64,000 nucleotides of DNA from Agromyces sp. CF514 (GTDB lineage: Bacteria > Actinomycetota > Actinomycetes > Actinomycetales > Microbacteriaceae), in assembly GCF_900113185.1 (NCBI RefSeq), contig NZ_FOZD01000001.1, positions 62,001 to 126,000 on the forward strand. The letters are read 5' to 3'. The translations under genes were made by a program, and so were the position numbers. Below the pieces are notes generated by a model that had not been told where the DNA came from, made no database searches, and worked only from the letters and a program-made list of their open reading frames with translations. Below, in pieces: positions 44,227 to 52,267 of this stretch; positions within the stretch are counted from its first letter, which is position 1, and the number at the start of each line of letters is the position of its first letter.

Positions 44227-44832
44227 TCAGCCGCCGAGCGACCCCGCGTCGGTCGCGCCGACATCCGTGCGGTGGAAGTTGTGGAACGACCGCGATGCCG
44301 TCGGGCCGCGCTGGCCCTGGTAGCGCGAGCTGTACTCGGCCGAGCCGTAGGGCTTCTCGCTCGGCGACGAGAGGCGGAAGAAGCACATCTGCCCGATCTT
44401 CATGCCCGGCCAGAGCTTGATCGGCAGCGTCGCGACGTTGCTGAGCTCGAGCGTGACGTGCCCGGTGAAGCCCGGGTCGATGAAGCCGGCCGTCGAGTGG
44501 GTGAGCAGGCCGAGACGACCGAGCGAGCTCTTGCCCTCGAGTCGCGCCGCCACGTCGTCGGGCAGCGTCACGGCCTCGTACGTCGACGCGAGCACGAACT
44601 CGCCGGGGTGCAGGATGAACGCCTCGTCGGGCTTGACCTCGATGAGGTGCGTCAGCTCGGGCTGATCTTCGGCCGGATCGATGAACGGGTACTTGTGGTT
44701 GTCGAACAGCCTGAAGTACCGGTCGAGCCGCACGTCGACGCTGCTCGGCTGGAGCATCGCCGGATCGGACGGCTCGAGGCGCACGCGCCCCAGTTCGAGT
44801 TCGGCCCTGATGTCACGATCCGAGAGAAGCAC
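44227..44832 (-). CDS. dcd: dCTP deaminase
   Basis: This 201-residue trimeric enzyme deaminates dCTP to dUTP for thymidylate synthesis; some actinobacterial members also release dUMP. The motif [11 protein letters not shown] holds the substrate-binding Ser and Arg, and [10 protein letters not shown] the catalytic Glu. The C-terminal [11 protein letters not shown] lid is present. Start GTG 44832 ([13 protein letters not shown]) lies seven bases after a TACGCT box and lacks a Shine-Dalgarno sequence. It is divergent from a tRNA-Gly gene. Confidence 0.92.
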   Translation of the reverse strand: MLLSDRDIRAELELGRVRLEPSDPAMLQPSSVDVRLDRYFRLFDNHKYPFIDPAEDQPELTHLIEVKPDEAFILHPGEFVLASTYEAVTLPDDVAARLEGKSSLGRLGLLTHSTAGFIDPGFTGHVTLELSNVATLPIKLWPGMKIGQMCFFRLSSPSEKPYGSAEYSSRYQGQRGPTASRSFHNFHRTDVGATDAGSLGG

Positions 44833-44839
44833 GTGTGCC

Positions 44840-44860
44840 AGCGTAGCAACGCGCTTGCTA
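44840..44860 (-). promoter_or_regulatory. leaderless -10 box and overlapping 17-bp palindrome upstream of dcd
   Basis: On the minus strand TACGCT (44845-44840) lies seven bases before GTG 44832. TAGCAA-CGCGC-TTGCTA at 44844-44860 is a perfect palindrome that touches the box, so a bound protein would block it. Confidence 0.55.
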
Positions 44861-44912
44861 GGATGACTCTCGTTGCACCGCGGGCCCGTCACACGGCCGA
44901 CGGATGCCGCAC

Positions 44913-44986
44913 GCCGATGTAGTTCAATGGCAGAACTTCTGCTTCCCAAGCAGATAGCGCGGGTTCGATTCCCGTCATCGGCTCCA
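44913..44986 (+). tRNA. tRNA-Gly (anticodon CCC)
   Basis: The acceptor stem GCCGATG/CATCGGC with discriminator T and encoded CCA, a D-arm with AGTTCAATGGCAGA, anticodon stem TCTGC/GCAGA with loop TTCCCAA, and the T-loop GTTCGATTC are all readable. The anticodon CCC reads GGG glycine codons. A terminator hairpin follows at once. Confidence 0.95.
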
Positions 44987-44990
44987 CACC

Positions 44991-45034
44991 GAGGCCCCGT
45001 CCGACACAGCGTGAACTGCGTCGCACGGGGCCTC
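44991..45034 (+). terminator. hairpin after tRNA-Gly
   Basis: The 15-base arms GAGGCCCCGTCCGAC and GTCGCACGGGGCCTC pair with one mismatch around a 14-base loop. It starts 4 bases after the tRNA and also lies 25 bases beyond the end of the convergent ammonium transporter gene. Confidence 0.7.
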
Positions 45035-45059
45035 GTGGTTTCCCGGCTGCTCCGATCGG

Positions 45060-46310
45060 CTACGCGAGCACGTAGCCGTCCTCGCCGTGCTGGGCCGCGT
45101 CGACGCCCGCGAGCTCGTCGGCGTTCTGCACGCGGAAGCCGATCGTCTTCTCGATTCCGGTGCCGATCAGCCAGGTGATGCCGAAGGAGTAGACCGCGAC
45201 GGCGGTCGAGGCGATCACCTGAACGGTGAGCTGTTCGAGGTTGCCGCTGAAGATGAGGCCGGTGTCGGTCGCGAAGAACCCGAGGAACCAGCATCCGATC
45301 AGTCCGCCGATGCCGTGCAGCGCGACGACGTCGAGCGAGTCGTCGAACCCGAGCTTGTACTTGAGTTCGATCGCGAACGCGCAGGCGGCGCCGGCGATCA
45401 CGCCGAGCAGGATCGACCAGCCGGGCGTGAGCGAGTAGCAGGCTGGCGTGATCGCGACCAGGCCGGCGATCGCGCCGGAGCCGGCGCCGATCGAGGTCGC
45501 CTTGCCGTCCTTGGCGCGCTCCACGAGCACCCAGCCAAGGATGCCGGCAGCCGCCGCGACGAAGGTGTTCAGGATGATCCGGCCGAGGCCGTCGAAGCCC
45601 ATCGTGGCCGCGGCGCCGCCGTTGAAGCCGAACCAGCCGACGATCAGGATCGCGACGCCGATCAGGGTCAGCGGCACGTTGTGCGGCTGGTGCGCGCCCT
45701 TCGCGAAGCCGATGCGCTTGCCGAGCACGAGGGCCAGGGCGAGTGCTGCCGCTGCCGCGTTGATGTGCACGGCGGTGCCGCCCGCGTAGTCGATCGTCGT
45801 GGTCGAGAAGCCGAGCGTGTCGCCGAGCGCGTAGATCCAGCCGGTCGGCGTGCCGTCGGCGTCGAAGCCCCACACCCAGCCCTGCACCGGGAAGTACACG
45901 AGCGTGACCCAGATGCCGGCGAACAGCATCCACGGGCCGAAGCGGGCACGGTCGGCGATCGCCCCCGAGACCAGCGCGGTGGTCGCGATCGCGAAGGTCG
46001 CGCCGTAGAAGACGGCCAGCAGGGTGCCGTTGTCGTCGGCCGAAGCCATCGCGCTGAGGCCGATGTCGGCGAAGGGGTTGCCGAGCAGGCCGGGAATCAG
46101 GTTGCCCTCCCCCGGCGACATGAGGCCCATGTTGTAGCCGTACAGCACCCAGAGCACGCCGACGAGGCCCATCGCGCCGAAGCTCATCATCATCATGCTG
46201 ACGACCGATTTCGCCTTGACCATGCCGCCGTAGAAGAAGGCGATGCCGGGGGTCATGAACAGGACGATCGCGCCGGCGACGAGGTACCAGGCGAGGTTTC
46301 CGCTATCCAT
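45060..46310 (-). CDS. ammonium transporter (Amt)
   Basis: This 416-residue membrane protein has about eleven spans. Conserved features include [11 protein letters not shown], the pore His in [17 protein letters not shown] and the second in [14 protein letters not shown]. It conducts ammonium across the cytoplasmic membrane as a trimer. No glnK or glnD gene follows, unlike the usual actinobacterial amtB-glnK-glnD order. AAAGGAA precedes ATG 46310. A nitrogen-releasing catabolic cassette lies just upstream. Confidence 0.92.
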   Translation of the reverse strand: MDSGNLAWYLVAGAIVLFMTPGIAFFYGGMVKAKSVVSMMMMSFGAMGLVGVLWVLYGYNMGLMSPGEGNLIPGLLGNPFADIGLSAMASADDNGTLLAVFYGATFAIATTALVSGAIADRARFGPWMLFAGIWVTLVYFPVQGWVWGFDADGTPTGWIYALGDTLGFSTTTIDYAGGTAVHINAAAAALALALVLGKRIGFAKGAHQPHNVPLTLIGVAILIVGWFGFNGGAAATMGFDGLGRIILNTFVAAAAGILGWVLVERAKDGKATSIGAGSGAIAGLVAITPACYSLTPGWSILLGVIAGAACAFAIELKYKLGFDDSLDVVALHGIGGLIGCWFLGFFATDTGLIFSGNLEQLTVQVIASTAVAVYSFGITWLIGTGIEKTIGFRVQNADELAGVDAAQHGEDGYVLA

Positions 46311-46448
46311 CAGTGGGGTTCCTTTCGAGGGTCGGGTGTGTCGGTGGGTCTGGTGTCGCGGTGGATCAGTGGGTCGAATGCGGTCGGCGGTACTGGTGAG
46401 ACCGTTGGTTCTGGTGAGTGCGGTGGGCCGGATGTCGCGGGTCGGGCG

Positions 46449-47036
46449 TCATGCGTCCGATGCCGCGGCCGGGCGCAGGCGCAGCACGGCCCACACGTCG
46501 TGCGGGGTGGCGCCGATGCGCGCCGTCCCCGGCGCGAGCACCACGCTGCCCGGTGGCAGCGGTCGGGCATCGGGTGCCGAGACGGTGCCGGTGAGCGCGA
46601 CGGCCGCCGCGGCATCCGCTTCGGGTCGATCACGTGCTTCGACACCGGCGAGCGCCGAGCCGGACTCGATCGAGACGGTCCAGTCGGCGCCGATGCACGA
46701 TCGATGCACCATGACGTTCACGACCTTCGCCTGGCGGTCGCCCGAGTCAGCGGTGACGCGATCCTCTCCGCGGAAGGCGATGCTCGAGTGCTGCGCGACT
46801 CGCTGCCCGACTCCCTCGATCTCGAGGTGCAGCCCGCCGCGGTCGAGCGGGATCAGCACCCGGTCGAATCCGGCGAACTCCGAGAAGGCCGCGCGCCCGT
46901 CGATCTCGGCGACGCTGATGCGCCACGTCGGTCGCGCCACCAGCACGCGCGTGACGCCCCTGCCGTTCCGCCATGGCTCCGCCGCGACATCCGTTGGGCG
47001 AACGACCCCGGGTTCGGCACGAGCTTCGGGGGTCAT
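46449..47036 (-). CDS. HutD family protein
   Basis: This 195-residue cupin-like protein of the HutD/Ves family has WRNGRGVTRVL near the N-terminus, WRISVAEIDGRAAFSEFAGFDRVLIPLDR in the middle, and the HSSIAFRGEDRVTA stretch. HutD proteins accompany histidine-degradation genes and may tune their output; their biochemical role is unsettled. Here it closes a four-gene cassette with no hut enzymes. ATG 47036 lies 7 bases after the preceding stop. Confidence 0.8.
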   Translation of the reverse strand: MTPEARAEPGVVRPTDVAAEPWRNGRGVTRVLVARPTWRISVAEIDGRAAFSEFAGFDRVLIPLDRGGLHLEIEGVGQRVAQHSSIAFRGEDRVTADSGDRQAKVVNVMVHRSCIGADWTVSIESGSALAGVEARDRPEADAAAAVALTGTVSAPDARPLPPGSVVLAPGTARIGATPHDVWAVLRLRPAAASDA

Positions 47037-47043
47037 GGCCGGC

Positions 47044-48348
47044 CTATCGGGTGACCAGGTGCTCGAGGACCCGGGCAAGAGCTTCGACTCCCGCGGCCAC
47101 GTCGGCGGGCTCGGCCGACTCGGCCGGGGTGTGCGAGGCACCGCTCGGGTTGCGGACGAACAGCATGCCCGTGGGGATGCTCGCTGCGAGCACGCCCGCA
47201 TCGTGGCCCGCACCCGTGTCGAGCACGGGGGCCCCGGGCAGCACGGCCTGCATGCGATCGCGCAGCTCCGGGTCGAAGGACACGGTCGGCGAGAACGACT
47301 GCTCGGCCACCGCGAGCGTGCAGTCCTCGGCCTCGGCCGCCCGGCGGGTGTCGGCGACGACCTGCTCCACGATCCGACGCACCCGCTCAACGTCGCGATG
47401 GCGGACGTCGATCCAGAGGTCGACGGCCGAGGCGATGACGTTGGTGCCGCCCGGCACGACCTTGATGCGCCCGACGGTGCCGCGGGCATCGTCGACGGCG
47501 AGCGCGCGCTGCCGAACGCTGCGGATCGCCTCGGATGCCACGATCACGGGGTCGCTCCGGTCGGCCATTCGCGTGGCGCCGGCATGGTCGCCGCGCCCCT
47601 CGATCCGCAGGTGCCAGCGGCCGTGCGCGATGATCGCGCCGGCGAGCGCGACGGGCTGATCGAGGTCGACGAGCCCGCGGCCCTGCTCGACGTGGAGTTC
47701 GACGAACGCCGAGATGTCGCCCAGGCGATCCGGGTCCGGGCCGATGCCGGAGGCGTCGAAGCCCGCGCCCGCGGCGACCTCGTCGAACGTCGATCCCGAG
47801 TCGTCGACCAGCGCGTGCACCCGCTCCGGCGCCACCGCACCCGCGAGGAGCCGGGAACCGAGGCACGCGATGCCGAACCTCGACCCCTCCTCCTCGGGGA
47901 AGACCGCGACGGCGAGCGGCCGCACCGGACGGACGCCGCGATCCCGCAGCAGGTCGACGGCCGCGAGGGCGCTCACAACGCCCAACGGACCGTCGAAGTT
48001 GCCGCCGCCGGGCACCGAGTCGAGGTGCGAGCCCGTCACGATCGCGTCGCGTCGAGCGGTCGCGGTCGCGGTCGGCCCGCCCGCGACATCCCACCACGCC
48101 CAGATGATGCCGTTCCGGTCGGTCTCGACCGCAAGGCCCCGGGCCTCGGCGTGTGCGGTGAACCAGCTCCGCAGCCGGAGCTCGGCCGGCGAGAACACCG
48201 GGCGCGTGTAACCGCCGCCATCGGGAGCGAGGCCGATCCCCTCGATCTCGGCCAGCAGTGCGTTCGCGTCGCCGTGCGTGCCCGCGCCGCTCGGGGCGAC
48301 CGTTCCGGCCCTGCCGGACAGTACGGACATACCGGCCTGGCCGCTCAT
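47044..48348 (-). CDS. M20-family amidohydrolase (allantoate/N-carbamoyl-amino acid hydrolase-like)
   Basis: This 434-residue metal-dependent enzyme has the two-metal ligands GSHLDSVPGGGNFDG, FPEEEGSRFG, ELHVEQG and a late SGASHTPAE His. The dimerisation domain lies in the middle (GRGDHAGATRMADRSDP). The family hydrolyses carbamoyl groups from ureido acids (beta-ureidopropionate, N-carbamoyl amino acids, allantoate), releasing ammonia and carbon dioxide. The first 24 residues are Gly/Ala/Ser-rich. It overlaps the oxidase gene by 4 bases and belongs to the LysR-flanked cassette. Confidence 0.85.
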   Translation of the reverse strand: MSGQAGMSVLSGRAGTVAPSGAGTHGDANALLAEIEGIGLAPDGGGYTRPVFSPAELRLRSWFTAHAEARGLAVETDRNGIIWAWWDVAGGPTATATARRDAIVTGSHLDSVPGGGNFDGPLGVVSALAAVDLLRDRGVRPVRPLAVAVFPEEEGSRFGIACLGSRLLAGAVAPERVHALVDDSGSTFDEVAAGAGFDASGIGPDPDRLGDISAFVELHVEQGRGLVDLDQPVALAGAIIAHGRWHLRIEGRGDHAGATRMADRSDPVIVASEAIRSVRQRALAVDDARGTVGRIKVVPGGTNVIASAVDLWIDVRHRDVERVRRIVEQVVADTRRAAEAEDCTLAVAEQSFSPTVSFDPELRDRMQAVLPGAPVLDTGAGHDAGVLAASIPTGMLFVRNPSGASHTPAESAEPADVAAGVEALARVLEHLVTR

Positions 48349-49580
48349 GCCGCCGCCGCGAATCGCTGCCCGGCCGCACGGAACCGCTCGGCGGCCCGCC
48401 CCGATCCGGCCACGAGGTCGAGCACGAGCTCGCCGAGCAGCGGCGCGAACTTCGCACCCTGACCGGAGCAGGGCGAGACGACGGTGATGCCCTCGGCGCG
48501 GTCGATGATCATGTCGTCGCGGGGCACGTTCGTGAACAGGCACGTGGCCTCCGCGTAGGGTTCGGGCGCCATGCCCGGCGTGAACCGCTCGACGAACCCG
48601 ATGACGCGTGCCCGGTTGGATGCGTCGATCACGCCGTCCTGGGCGCGAGCGGAGGGGATCACCCGACCCGCGTTGTACTCCGCGATCTTCTGCCCGCGGA
48701 AATCGGCATCGCGCCCGCCGGGCAGGCTGTACGCCTGGATGTCCTCGCCCTTGTAGATGAACGTCGGCCACGAGGTCGTCGCTCCGGGAGGCGTCTCGCC
48801 CTGGTGCCGCGCATCGCGGTAGGGGAAGTGGAAGGCGTTCTCCTGCCGCACCTCGAACTGCGGCAGGGCGTCGAGGAAGCCGGCCGGCAGGTCGAGCCCG
48901 TCGAGCAGGGCCGGCAGCCAGCCGCCCGCGGCGACGATCACCTGCTCCGCATGCACGGTCTGGCCGGTCGCCGAGGTGACGAGGTATCCCGTCGCGGCGC
49001 GACGCACGGTCGCGGCCTCCCAGCCGAGGCGAACCTCGGCTCCCGCCGCCTGCGCGAGCTCGAGCATCGTCTCCACCGAGCGCTCGGCGTCGATCACCCC
49101 GGCCCCCGGATGCCACAGCACCTCGGTGTCGAAGTGCAGCTGGGGCCACCTGGCCTGCGCCTCGGCCCTGCCGAGCATCTCGTGGTCGACGCCCGTCTCC
49201 GCCAGCACCTGCGCAAGGCCGAGCGGGTCTCGGACCGCGCCGAAGTCGAGCGAACCGCTCGGCGTGATCAGCCGCCGGCCGCTCGCTGCTTCGAGCTCGT
49301 CCCAACCGAGCTTGGCCTGCACGACCAGGCCCGCATAGAAGGGATCCGGGTAGGCGTAGCGGAAGATGCGGGCCGAACCATGCGAGCTGCCCTGCGCCGA
49401 CGCCGGCACGTCGCGCTCGAGCACGATCACCTCGGCGCCGGACTGGGCCAGCCGCCAGGCCGCGGAGGCTCCGGTCAGGCCGGCGCCGATGACCGCATAG
49501 GTCGCCGACTCGGGTCGGGGGTTCCGGTTCGGATTCGGGTTCGCGAGGTCGTCCATGGGTTCGCGGATGTCGTGCGGCAT
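48345..49580 (-). CDS. FAD-dependent amine oxidase, monomeric sarcosine oxidase / N-methyltryptophan oxidase type
   Basis: This 411-residue flavoenzyme has an ADP-binding motif VIGAGLTGASAAWRLAQ at about 30-46, ARIFRYAYPDPFY after it, and Cys347 in TCLFTNVPRDDMIID, the position of the Cys that binds FAD covalently in monomeric sarcosine oxidase. The SGQGAKFAPLLGE stretch near the C-terminus matches the family. It should oxidise a secondary or primary amine of an amino acid with oxygen, giving hydrogen peroxide. The first 25 residues are an Asn/Pro-rich extension. It lies between the cyclodeaminase-like and amidohydrolase genes. Confidence 0.85.
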   Translation of the reverse strand: MPHDIREPMDDLANPNPNRNPRPESATYAVIGAGLTGASAAWRLAQSGAEVIVLERDVPASAQGSSHGSARIFRYAYPDPFYAGLVVQAKLGWDELEAASGRRLITPSGSLDFGAVRDPLGLAQVLAETGVDHEMLGRAEAQARWPQLHFDTEVLWHPGAGVIDAERSVETMLELAQAAGAEVRLGWEAATVRRAATGYLVTSATGQTVHAEQVIVAAGGWLPALLDGLDLPAGFLDALPQFEVRQENAFHFPYRDARHQGETPPGATTSWPTFIYKGEDIQAYSLPGGRDADFRGQKIAEYNAGRVIPSARAQDGVIDASNRARVIGFVERFTPGMAPEPYAEATCLFTNVPRDDMIIDRAEGITVVSPCSGQGAKFAPLLGELVLDLVAGSGRAAERFRAAGQRFAAAA

Positions 49581-49583
49581 GGC

Positions 49584-50738
49584 TCAGGCCAAGTCCGGCG
49601 TGTTCCAGAGGTTCAGCTTGGTGCCGATGCCCAGTTCGACCGCGTTCTCGTAGACGGTCTTCGCCCACGCGACATCCTCGACGCCCATGCCGCCGACGCT
49701 GAAGAGCACGGGCTGATCGTCGAACTCCCGCCCGACGGCGCTGCCGTCGAAGACGTCGCCGATGTTGACGACCTTCGACTCGTCGAGCTCGCCCGCATCG
49801 ATGAGGTCCTGCCAGTACAGGCCGATCATGCCGAAGGCGGTCTCGTGCGACGGTGCCGGGTACTCCTCGGCCCAGGCCTCGTAGATCTTCTTCGCGTCGG
49901 CGATGAGCCGCGCCTTGCCGGAGAGCGTGTACTCCTTGTCCATGCGGAGGTTCGCGGGCAGGCTCAGGAACGCACCGGGCTTGATCCAGTCGCCGTCGAT
50001 GTACGGGTAGTTCTCCGATCCGACGAGACCGGTCACGGCCTCGGACACGATGTCGGAGTCGCGCACGGCCGCCTCGACCGAGTCGGCGATCTCGATGGTC
50101 GTGAACTGGGGGTAGTGGGTCTTGACGTAGGTCGCGAACGCCTCGGAGGTCGAGCGGCGGCGCCCGTTGATGCGGATCGTATCGAGGGTCGGTCGCGCGG
50201 TGGTCATGGCGTGCAGCGCGCTCTTGTTCATGGCGCCCGGGCCGATGATGCCGAGCGACTTCGCGTTCACGGGAGCGAGCCGCTTCGCGGCGGCACCCGG
50301 GACCGCGGCGGTGCGGTACGCGCTCTCGAGGTTGCCCGACATGATCGCGAACGGCGCACCCGTCTGCTTGTCGTTCAGCACGATGAGGTGGATGGAACGC
50401 GGCAGGCCCTGCTCGCGGTTGTCGATGTTGGAGCCGTACCACTTGACGCCGGCCGTGTCGAAGCGTCCGCCGAGGTAGGCGGCCATCGCCATGAACCGGC
50501 GGTCGGCCGCGTCGAGCGGCATCGCCGGGAACGGCGAGCTCTGCGGGAAGCTGATCTGGGCGCCGTGCGAGTTCGCCGAGTTGCCGGCCATCCGGTAGTC
50601 GCCCTTGGCGACGAGCACGAGCACCTCCTCCATCACGTCCATGCACCGGGCCATGTCCTTCACCCCGGCCGCGATCACCTCGGGTTCGCTGAGGTAGAGC
50701 ATGTCGATGCGGGTGCTCGATGCGATGTCGGCGTTCAT
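49584..50738 (-). CDS. ornithine cyclodeaminase / mu-crystallin family protein
   Basis: This 384-residue NAD(P)-binding protein has LGIIGPGAMNKSALHAM as its dinucleotide motif, preceded by an extended N-terminal domain (LYLSEPEVIAAGVKDMARCMDVMEE). It is about 40-50 residues longer than typical ornithine cyclodeaminases. Family members catalyse cyclisation of ornithine, imine reduction or opine-like dehydrogenation, so the reaction cannot be fixed. ATG 50738 with AAGGACC upstream was preferred to longer frames. It is the first gene of the minus-strand cassette and divergent from a LysR gene. Confidence 0.8.
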   Translation of the reverse strand: MNADIASSTRIDMLYLSEPEVIAAGVKDMARCMDVMEEVLVLVAKGDYRMAGNSANSHGAQISFPQSSPFPAMPLDAADRRFMAMAAYLGGRFDTAGVKWYGSNIDNREQGLPRSIHLIVLNDKQTGAPFAIMSGNLESAYRTAAVPGAAAKRLAPVNAKSLGIIGPGAMNKSALHAMTTARPTLDTIRINGRRRSTSEAFATYVKTHYPQFTTIEIADSVEAAVRDSDIVSEAVTGLVGSENYPYIDGDWIKPGAFLSLPANLRMDKEYTLSGKARLIADAKKIYEAWAEEYPAPSHETAFGMIGLYWQDLIDAGELDESKVVNIGDVFDGSAVGREFDDQPVLFSVGGMGVEDVAWAKTVYENAVELGIGTKLNLWNTPDLA

Positions 50739-50816
50739 TCGTCGGTCCTTCAACTCGGGAAGCATGTGATCAGGAAACCCACCCGGACAACCCCCGGTCA
50801 AATACCCTTTTCGACG

Positions 50817-50845
50817 CGGATTGAGAGCGATTCGCTCGCAATCCG
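50817..50845. promoter_or_regulatory. 29-bp LysR operator palindrome
   Basis: CGGATTG-AGAGCGATTCGCTCG-CAATCCG is symmetric except for two pairs of positions around the centre. It lies midway in the 148-base gap between the divergent cyclodeaminase-like and LysR genes, and holds the T-N11-A geometry that LysR proteins favour. Confidence 0.75.
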
Positions 50846-50874
50846 CCTGTAACGGCACGGTAATACGAGACACG

Positions 50875-50880
50875 TACCGT
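50875..50880 (+). promoter_or_regulatory. leaderless -10 box TACCGT for the LysR gene
   Basis: TACCGT, six bases, then ATG 50887. It lies 29 bases downstream of the palindrome. Confidence 0.5.
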
Positions 50881-50886
50881 GCCGCC

Positions 50887-51807
50887 ATGGAACTGCGTCA
50901 ACTGCGCTACTTCGTGGCCGTCGCCGACGAGCTCCACTTCGGGCGCGCCGCACGCCGGCTGCACATGTCGCAACCCCCGCTGAGCGTGCAGGTCGCGCGC
51001 CTCGAGCAGGAGGTCGGGGTGCCGCTGTTCGAACGCAGCACCCGGCGCGTGACGCTCACGGCGGCCGGCCGCCACCTGCAGGCGAGGGCGCGACGGATCC
51101 TCGACGAGGTCGAGTCGGTCCGCACCGAGATGCGCGACTTCGCCGACGGCCTGGCTGGCGAGCTCACCGCCGGATTCGTCAGCTCCGCGAACTACACGGT
51201 GCTGCCCGGTGTCGTCCAGCTGTTCCGGGCGCGCCGGGCCGAGGTCTCGCTCTCACTGGTTCCGCTCACCTCGGGCGAGCAGCTCGACCGACTGCGCGAC
51301 GGCTCGCTCGACGTGGGCATCGTGCGCGACGAGGTGCCCGATGCGGAGTCGACGGATGCCTCGGCCACGGCCCTGGCCACCGAGGTCGTGTTCGAGGAGC
51401 GGCTCGTCGCCTGCCTCCCGATCGACCACCCGCTCGCGGGGCTCGGGGAGGTGACCGCCGAGCAGATCCTCGAGGTGCCGTTGATCTCGTATCCGAGGTC
51501 GTTGATGCGCGGCTACGTCGACCGGGTCTCCGAGGTGCTGGCGCACGCCGGCGGCGCCGCGAACGTGGTCGAGGAGGTCGTGCACCAGGAGACGGCCCTC
51601 GGGTTCGTCGCCGCAGGGGTGGGTGCCAGCATCCTGCCCGAGTCGGTGAGGCAGCTGGTTCCACCGTCGATCGCCGTGGTGCCGCTCGCCGGATCCCCGA
51701 CGACGCGGCTGCTCGCGGCACGATCGGCCCGTCCGGCGAACGGTGCCGTCTGCGCCGCGTTCGTCGGCTGCCTGCACGACGCCGCGCGCGAACTGAGCGT
51801 GGGTTAG
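50887..51807 (+). CDS. LysR-family regulator of the amine/ureido cassette
   Basis: This 306-residue protein has an N-terminal HTH (about 1-60: MELRQLRYFVAVADELHFGRAARRLHMSQPPLSVQVARLEQ) and a periplasmic-binding-like effector domain (about 90-300). It resembles BenM/CatM-like members in the LISYPRSLMRGYVDRV region. It is divergent from the cyclodeaminase-like operon and separated from it by a strong palindrome, so it is probably its activator in response to a pathway compound. Confidence 0.88.
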   Translation: MELRQLRYFVAVADELHFGRAARRLHMSQPPLSVQVARLEQEVGVPLFERSTRRVTLTAAGRHLQARARRILDEVESVRTEMRDFADGLAGELTAGFVSSANYTVLPGVVQLFRARRAEVSLSLVPLTSGEQLDRLRDGSLDVGIVRDEVPDAESTDASATALATEVVFEERLVACLPIDHPLAGLGEVTAEQILEVPLISYPRSLMRGYVDRVSEVLAHAGGAANVVEEVVHQETALGFVAAGVGASILPESVRQLVPPSIAVVPLAGSPTTRLLAARSARPANGAVCAAFVGCLHDAARELSVG

Positions 51808-51810
51808 CCT
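51805..51810 (+). promoter_or_regulatory. leaderless -10 box TAGCCT overlapping the LysR stop codon
   Basis: TAGCCT begins with the TAG stop of the LysR gene; six bases later comes ATG 51817. Confidence 0.55.
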
Positions 51811-51816
51811 GCACCC

Positions 51817-52188
51817 ATGGTCGAGAGCGCCCAGCACAAGGAACACCGCATCTTCGGCATGACGTTCGCGAGCCTCTACCCGCTCTACGTGCAGAAGGTC
51901 GAGCGCAAGGGCCACAGCAGCGACGAGGTCGACGAGGTGCTCACCTGGCTCACCGGCTACGACAAGGGCGGACTCGATCGCGTCATCGCCGACCGCACCG
52001 ACCTGCGCACCTTCTTCGCCGAGGCCCCGGCCATGAACCCGAACACGGCGCTCATCACGGGCGTCATCTGCGGCATGCGCGTCGAGGAGATCGAAGACCC
52101 CCTCATGCAGCGCATCCGGTACATGGACAAGCTCGTCGACGAGGTCGCTCGCGGCAAGAAGATGACGTCGATCCTGCGATCCGCCTAG
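51817..52188 (+). CDS. DUF2200 family protein
   Basis: This is a 123-residue soluble protein. FGMTFASLYPLYVQKVERKG, EVLTWLTGYD and VICGMRVEEIEDPLMQRIRYMDKLVDE are the conserved stretches of DUF2200. No function has been established for the family. It has its own -10 box and is followed by a strong hairpin, so it is likely transcribed alone. Confidence 0.88.
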   Translation: MVESAQHKEHRIFGMTFASLYPLYVQKVERKGHSSDEVDEVLTWLTGYDKGGLDRVIADRTDLRTFFAEAPAMNPNTALITGVICGMRVEEIEDPLMQRIRYMDKLVDEVARGKKMTSILRSA

Positions 52189-52222
52189 GCCCGCGAGCCG
52201 ACACGGGGGCTGAGCGCACGAA

Positions 52223-52251
52223 GCCGCCCGCCCGTTCCCCGGGCGGGCGGC
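52223..52251. terminator. bidirectional terminator hairpin
   Basis: Perfect 12-base arms GCCGCCCGCCCG and CGGGCGGGCGGC enclose TTCCC. It lies between the convergent DUF2200 and glucanase genes, 34 bases after one stop and 16 beyond the other. Confidence 0.8.
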
Positions 52252-52267
52252 TTGCACGCGAGGGCGA

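Noticed and set aside
44913-44986. Integration site of a mobile element at the tRNA-Gly gene
   Set aside because: No integrase gene and no direct repeat of the tRNA 3' end was seen nearby.
46316-46440. G/T-skewed stretch upstream of the ammonium transporter as a possible structured RNA
   Set aside because: It holds short GGTG-like reiterations, but no consistent pairing or known operator could be made out.
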